NCBI RefSeq assembly: GCF_004327985.1
Contig: NZ_SJDL01000020.1
Coordinates: forward strand, 1 to 64,000
Length of the DNA: 64,000 bases
Source of the DNA: Marinobacter halodurans
GTDB taxonomy: Bacteria; Pseudomonadota; Gammaproteobacteria; Pseudomonadales; Oleiphilaceae
Direction of reading: 5' to 3'
Made by a program: the position numbers and the translations under genes. The notes below the pieces were generated by a model. It ran no database searches. It saw only the letters and a program-made list of their open reading frames with translations, and had not been told where the DNA came from. Below are positions 62,911 through 64,000 of this stretch, in pieces (position 1 is the first letter of the stretch; each line of letters opens with the position of its first letter).

Positions 62911-62938
62911 AGTATAGACCCTCTTTGGGACCCGTCAA
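62911..62938 (-). promoter_or_regulatory. Sigma-70 promoter of the cold-shock gene
   Basis: On the minus strand TTGACG, a 16-base spacer and TATACT predict a transcription start near 62904. That would give a leader of about 169 bases, close to the 159 of E. coli cspA. The leader includes a GGC...TCTCC/GGAGA...GCC hairpin (about 62778-62800). Confidence 0.8.
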
Positions 62939-63038
62939 AGAAAATCTTTGGCACTGGAAACAGGAAGTTGGAGGCCATTGGAGGTTGCGGGCAGGCCCCT
63001 TGGGGACCTCGGATTGGAGCGCTGGATGATCAGGCTAT

Positions 63039-63073
63039 AACCAGCCGGTGCCATGCTCGGGCACCGGCTGGTT
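63039..63073. terminator. Strong hairpin downstream of the acyl-CoA synthetase gene
   Basis: AACCAGCCGGTGCC and GGCACCGGCTGGTT form a perfect 14-bp stem with a seven-base loop, 20 bases past the prpE-like stop codon on the minus strand. The following T content is low (TATAG), but the position fits a terminator. The surrounding 62939-63092 gap holds nothing else recognised. Confidence 0.65.
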
Positions 63074-63092
63074 GTTCGGGAGCTGTCCGGTT

Positions 63093-64000
63093 TCAGGGTC
63101 GGAAACGGCTTTCGATCTCGGTCAGAATGGTGGGGTCGTCGATGGTCGATGGCACCTTGTACTCTTCACCATCGGCGATATTGCGCAACACCCGTCTCAG
63201 GATCTTGCCGGAGCGCGTCTTCGGCAGGCGATCCACGATCATGGCCCGGCGGAAGCAGGCCACGGCGCCGATCCGCTCGCGTACCATTTCCACGAGTTCG
63301 TCTTCCAATTCGTCGTGCTCAATGGTGGCGCCGTCCTTGAGCAGTACGAGGCCCACGGGCAACTGTCCCTTGAGCTCATCGTGCACGCCAATGACGCAGC
63401 ATTCGGCAACTGCCGGATGGGAGGCCACCACCTCTTCCATCTCGCCCGTCGACAGTCGATGTCCGGCCACGTTAATCACGTCGTCGGTACGGCCCATGAT
63501 GAAGACGTAGCCGTCTTCGTCGATATAGCCACCGTCACCGGTGGTGTAGTAGCCGGGCAGGGGGGTCAGGTAGGTCTTGATAAAGCGTGCCTGGTCGCCC
63601 CAGATGCCCGTCAGGCAACCCGGGGGCAGCGGCAGCCGGATCGCCACCTGGCCCTGGTCGCCGGGGCGCACCGGCTGGCCGGAAAAATCGAGGATTTGGA
63701 CGTTATAGCCCGGCGAAGGCACGGTGGCCGAACCGGGTTTGGGGCGTAGGGTCTCCAGCCCCACCGGATTGCAGCAGATCGCCCAGCCGGTCTCGGTCTG
63801 CCACCAATGGTCCAGGATCGGCAGACCGGTCTTTTCGCGCAGCCATTCGTAGGTGGGTGGGTCGAGGCGCTCGCCGGCCAGGAGGATGCGACGCAGCGGG
63901 GAAATGTCGTATTTTGCCAGGTGATCCGCCTCGGGATCTTCCTTGCGCACGGCGCGGAATGCCGTGGGCGCGGTAAACAGGACGTTGACGCCGTGATCGG
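63093..64000 (-). CDS. Propionyl-CoA synthetase-like acyl-CoA ligase, 3' part
   Basis: The frame continues off the right edge, so only the C-terminal 302 residues or so are seen. It begins inside LFTAPTAFRAVRKEDPEAD and has WWQTETGW, the YTTGDGGYIDEDGYVFIMGRTDDVINVAGHRL adenylate-binding region, and the catalytic lysine motif TRSGKILRR near the end. These fit the PrpE/ACSS3 branch of the acetyl-CoA synthetase family, which activates propionate or related short acids with CoA and ATP. The N-terminal part and start are outside the window. Confidence 0.88.
   Translation of the reverse strand, partial: DHGVNVLFTAPTAFRAVRKEDPEADHLAKYDISPLRRILLAGERLDPPTYEWLREKTGLPILDHWWQTETGWAICCNPVGLETLRPKPGSATVPSPGYNVQILDFSGQPVRPGDQGQVAIRLPLPPGCLTGIWGDQARFIKTYLTPLPGYYTTGDGGYIDEDGYVFIMGRTDDVINVAGHRLSTGEMEEVVASHPAVAECCVIGVHDELKGQLPVGLVLLKDGATIEHDELEDELVEMVRERIGAVACFRRAMIVDRLPKTRSGKILRRVLRNIADGEEYKVPSTIDDPTILTEIESRFRP

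Noticed and set aside
1-64000. CRISPR array, prophage or defence island
   Set aside because: No regularly spaced repeats, cas, phage structural, integrase or restriction genes were seen.

Overview
The window looks like about 64 kb of chromosome from a GC-rich gammaproteobacterium of the Marinobacter/Pseudomonas type. The evidence is the gene order gyrA-serC-pheA-hisC-tyrA/aroA-cmk-rpsA-ihfB-lapA-lapB, the oadGAB sodium-pump operon, an imuA-imuB-dnaE2 SOS cassette and the tesA/ybbA-ybbP divergon. The genus is inferred from gene order and protein sequence and was not tested. Almost all of the window is ordinary housekeeping chromosome. There is no prophage, CRISPR array or rRNA. Mobile DNA is limited to the 3' end of a group II intron at the left edge, one clear MITE, one relic with terminal inverted repeats, and a large unexplained inverted repeat.

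Layout, left to right. The group II intron end (1-127) precedes oadGAB (400-3827). A doxX/lysR divergent pair follows. The SOS mutagenesis operon imuA-imuB-dnaE2 runs leftward from a near-consensus LexA box at 10755-10774. Next come phhB, purU and gyrA, then a tightly packed aromatic/serine/histidine amino-acid operon ending in a natural TyrA-AroA fusion and cmk, then rpsA, ihfB, lapAB and pyrF. After the first tRNA-Asn lie aspC, uvrB, and a head-to-head pair encoding a GNAT-C39 peptidase fusion and a RimK-type ATP-grasp ligase, then a cation efflux gene. The pyrD-rmf-rlmL neighbourhood follows; upstream of pyrD is an unusual AT-rich region with consensus DnaA boxes. An outer-membrane barrel protein, a degenerate exonuclease-like protein, an M18 aminopeptidase and a second, identical tRNA-Asn come next.

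The right third carries an alpha/beta hydrolase, tesA/ybbA-ybbP, a periplasmic binding protein, a relic element, an SCP2-like protein with an iron-type alcohol dehydrogenase, a MITE inserted in the loop of a terminator, an M48 lipoprotein peptidase with TPR repeats, two tandem hotdog thioesterases, htpG behind a predicted sigma-32 promoter, a DUF2835 gene, a possible 24-residue peptide gene next to a 23-bp inverted repeat, dusC, proS, a third hotdog protein, a TetR and an Lrp regulator, leuA, a cold-shock gene with a long leader, and the 3' part of a propionyl-CoA synthetase-like gene running off the right end.

Points most worth a second look are the GNAT-C39/ATP-grasp pair, whose substrate is unknown, the DnaA-box cluster at 34144-34418, the MITE inside the terminator at 49655-49817, the nested leader structure before rlmL, and the small ORF plus inverted repeat at 55431-55670.
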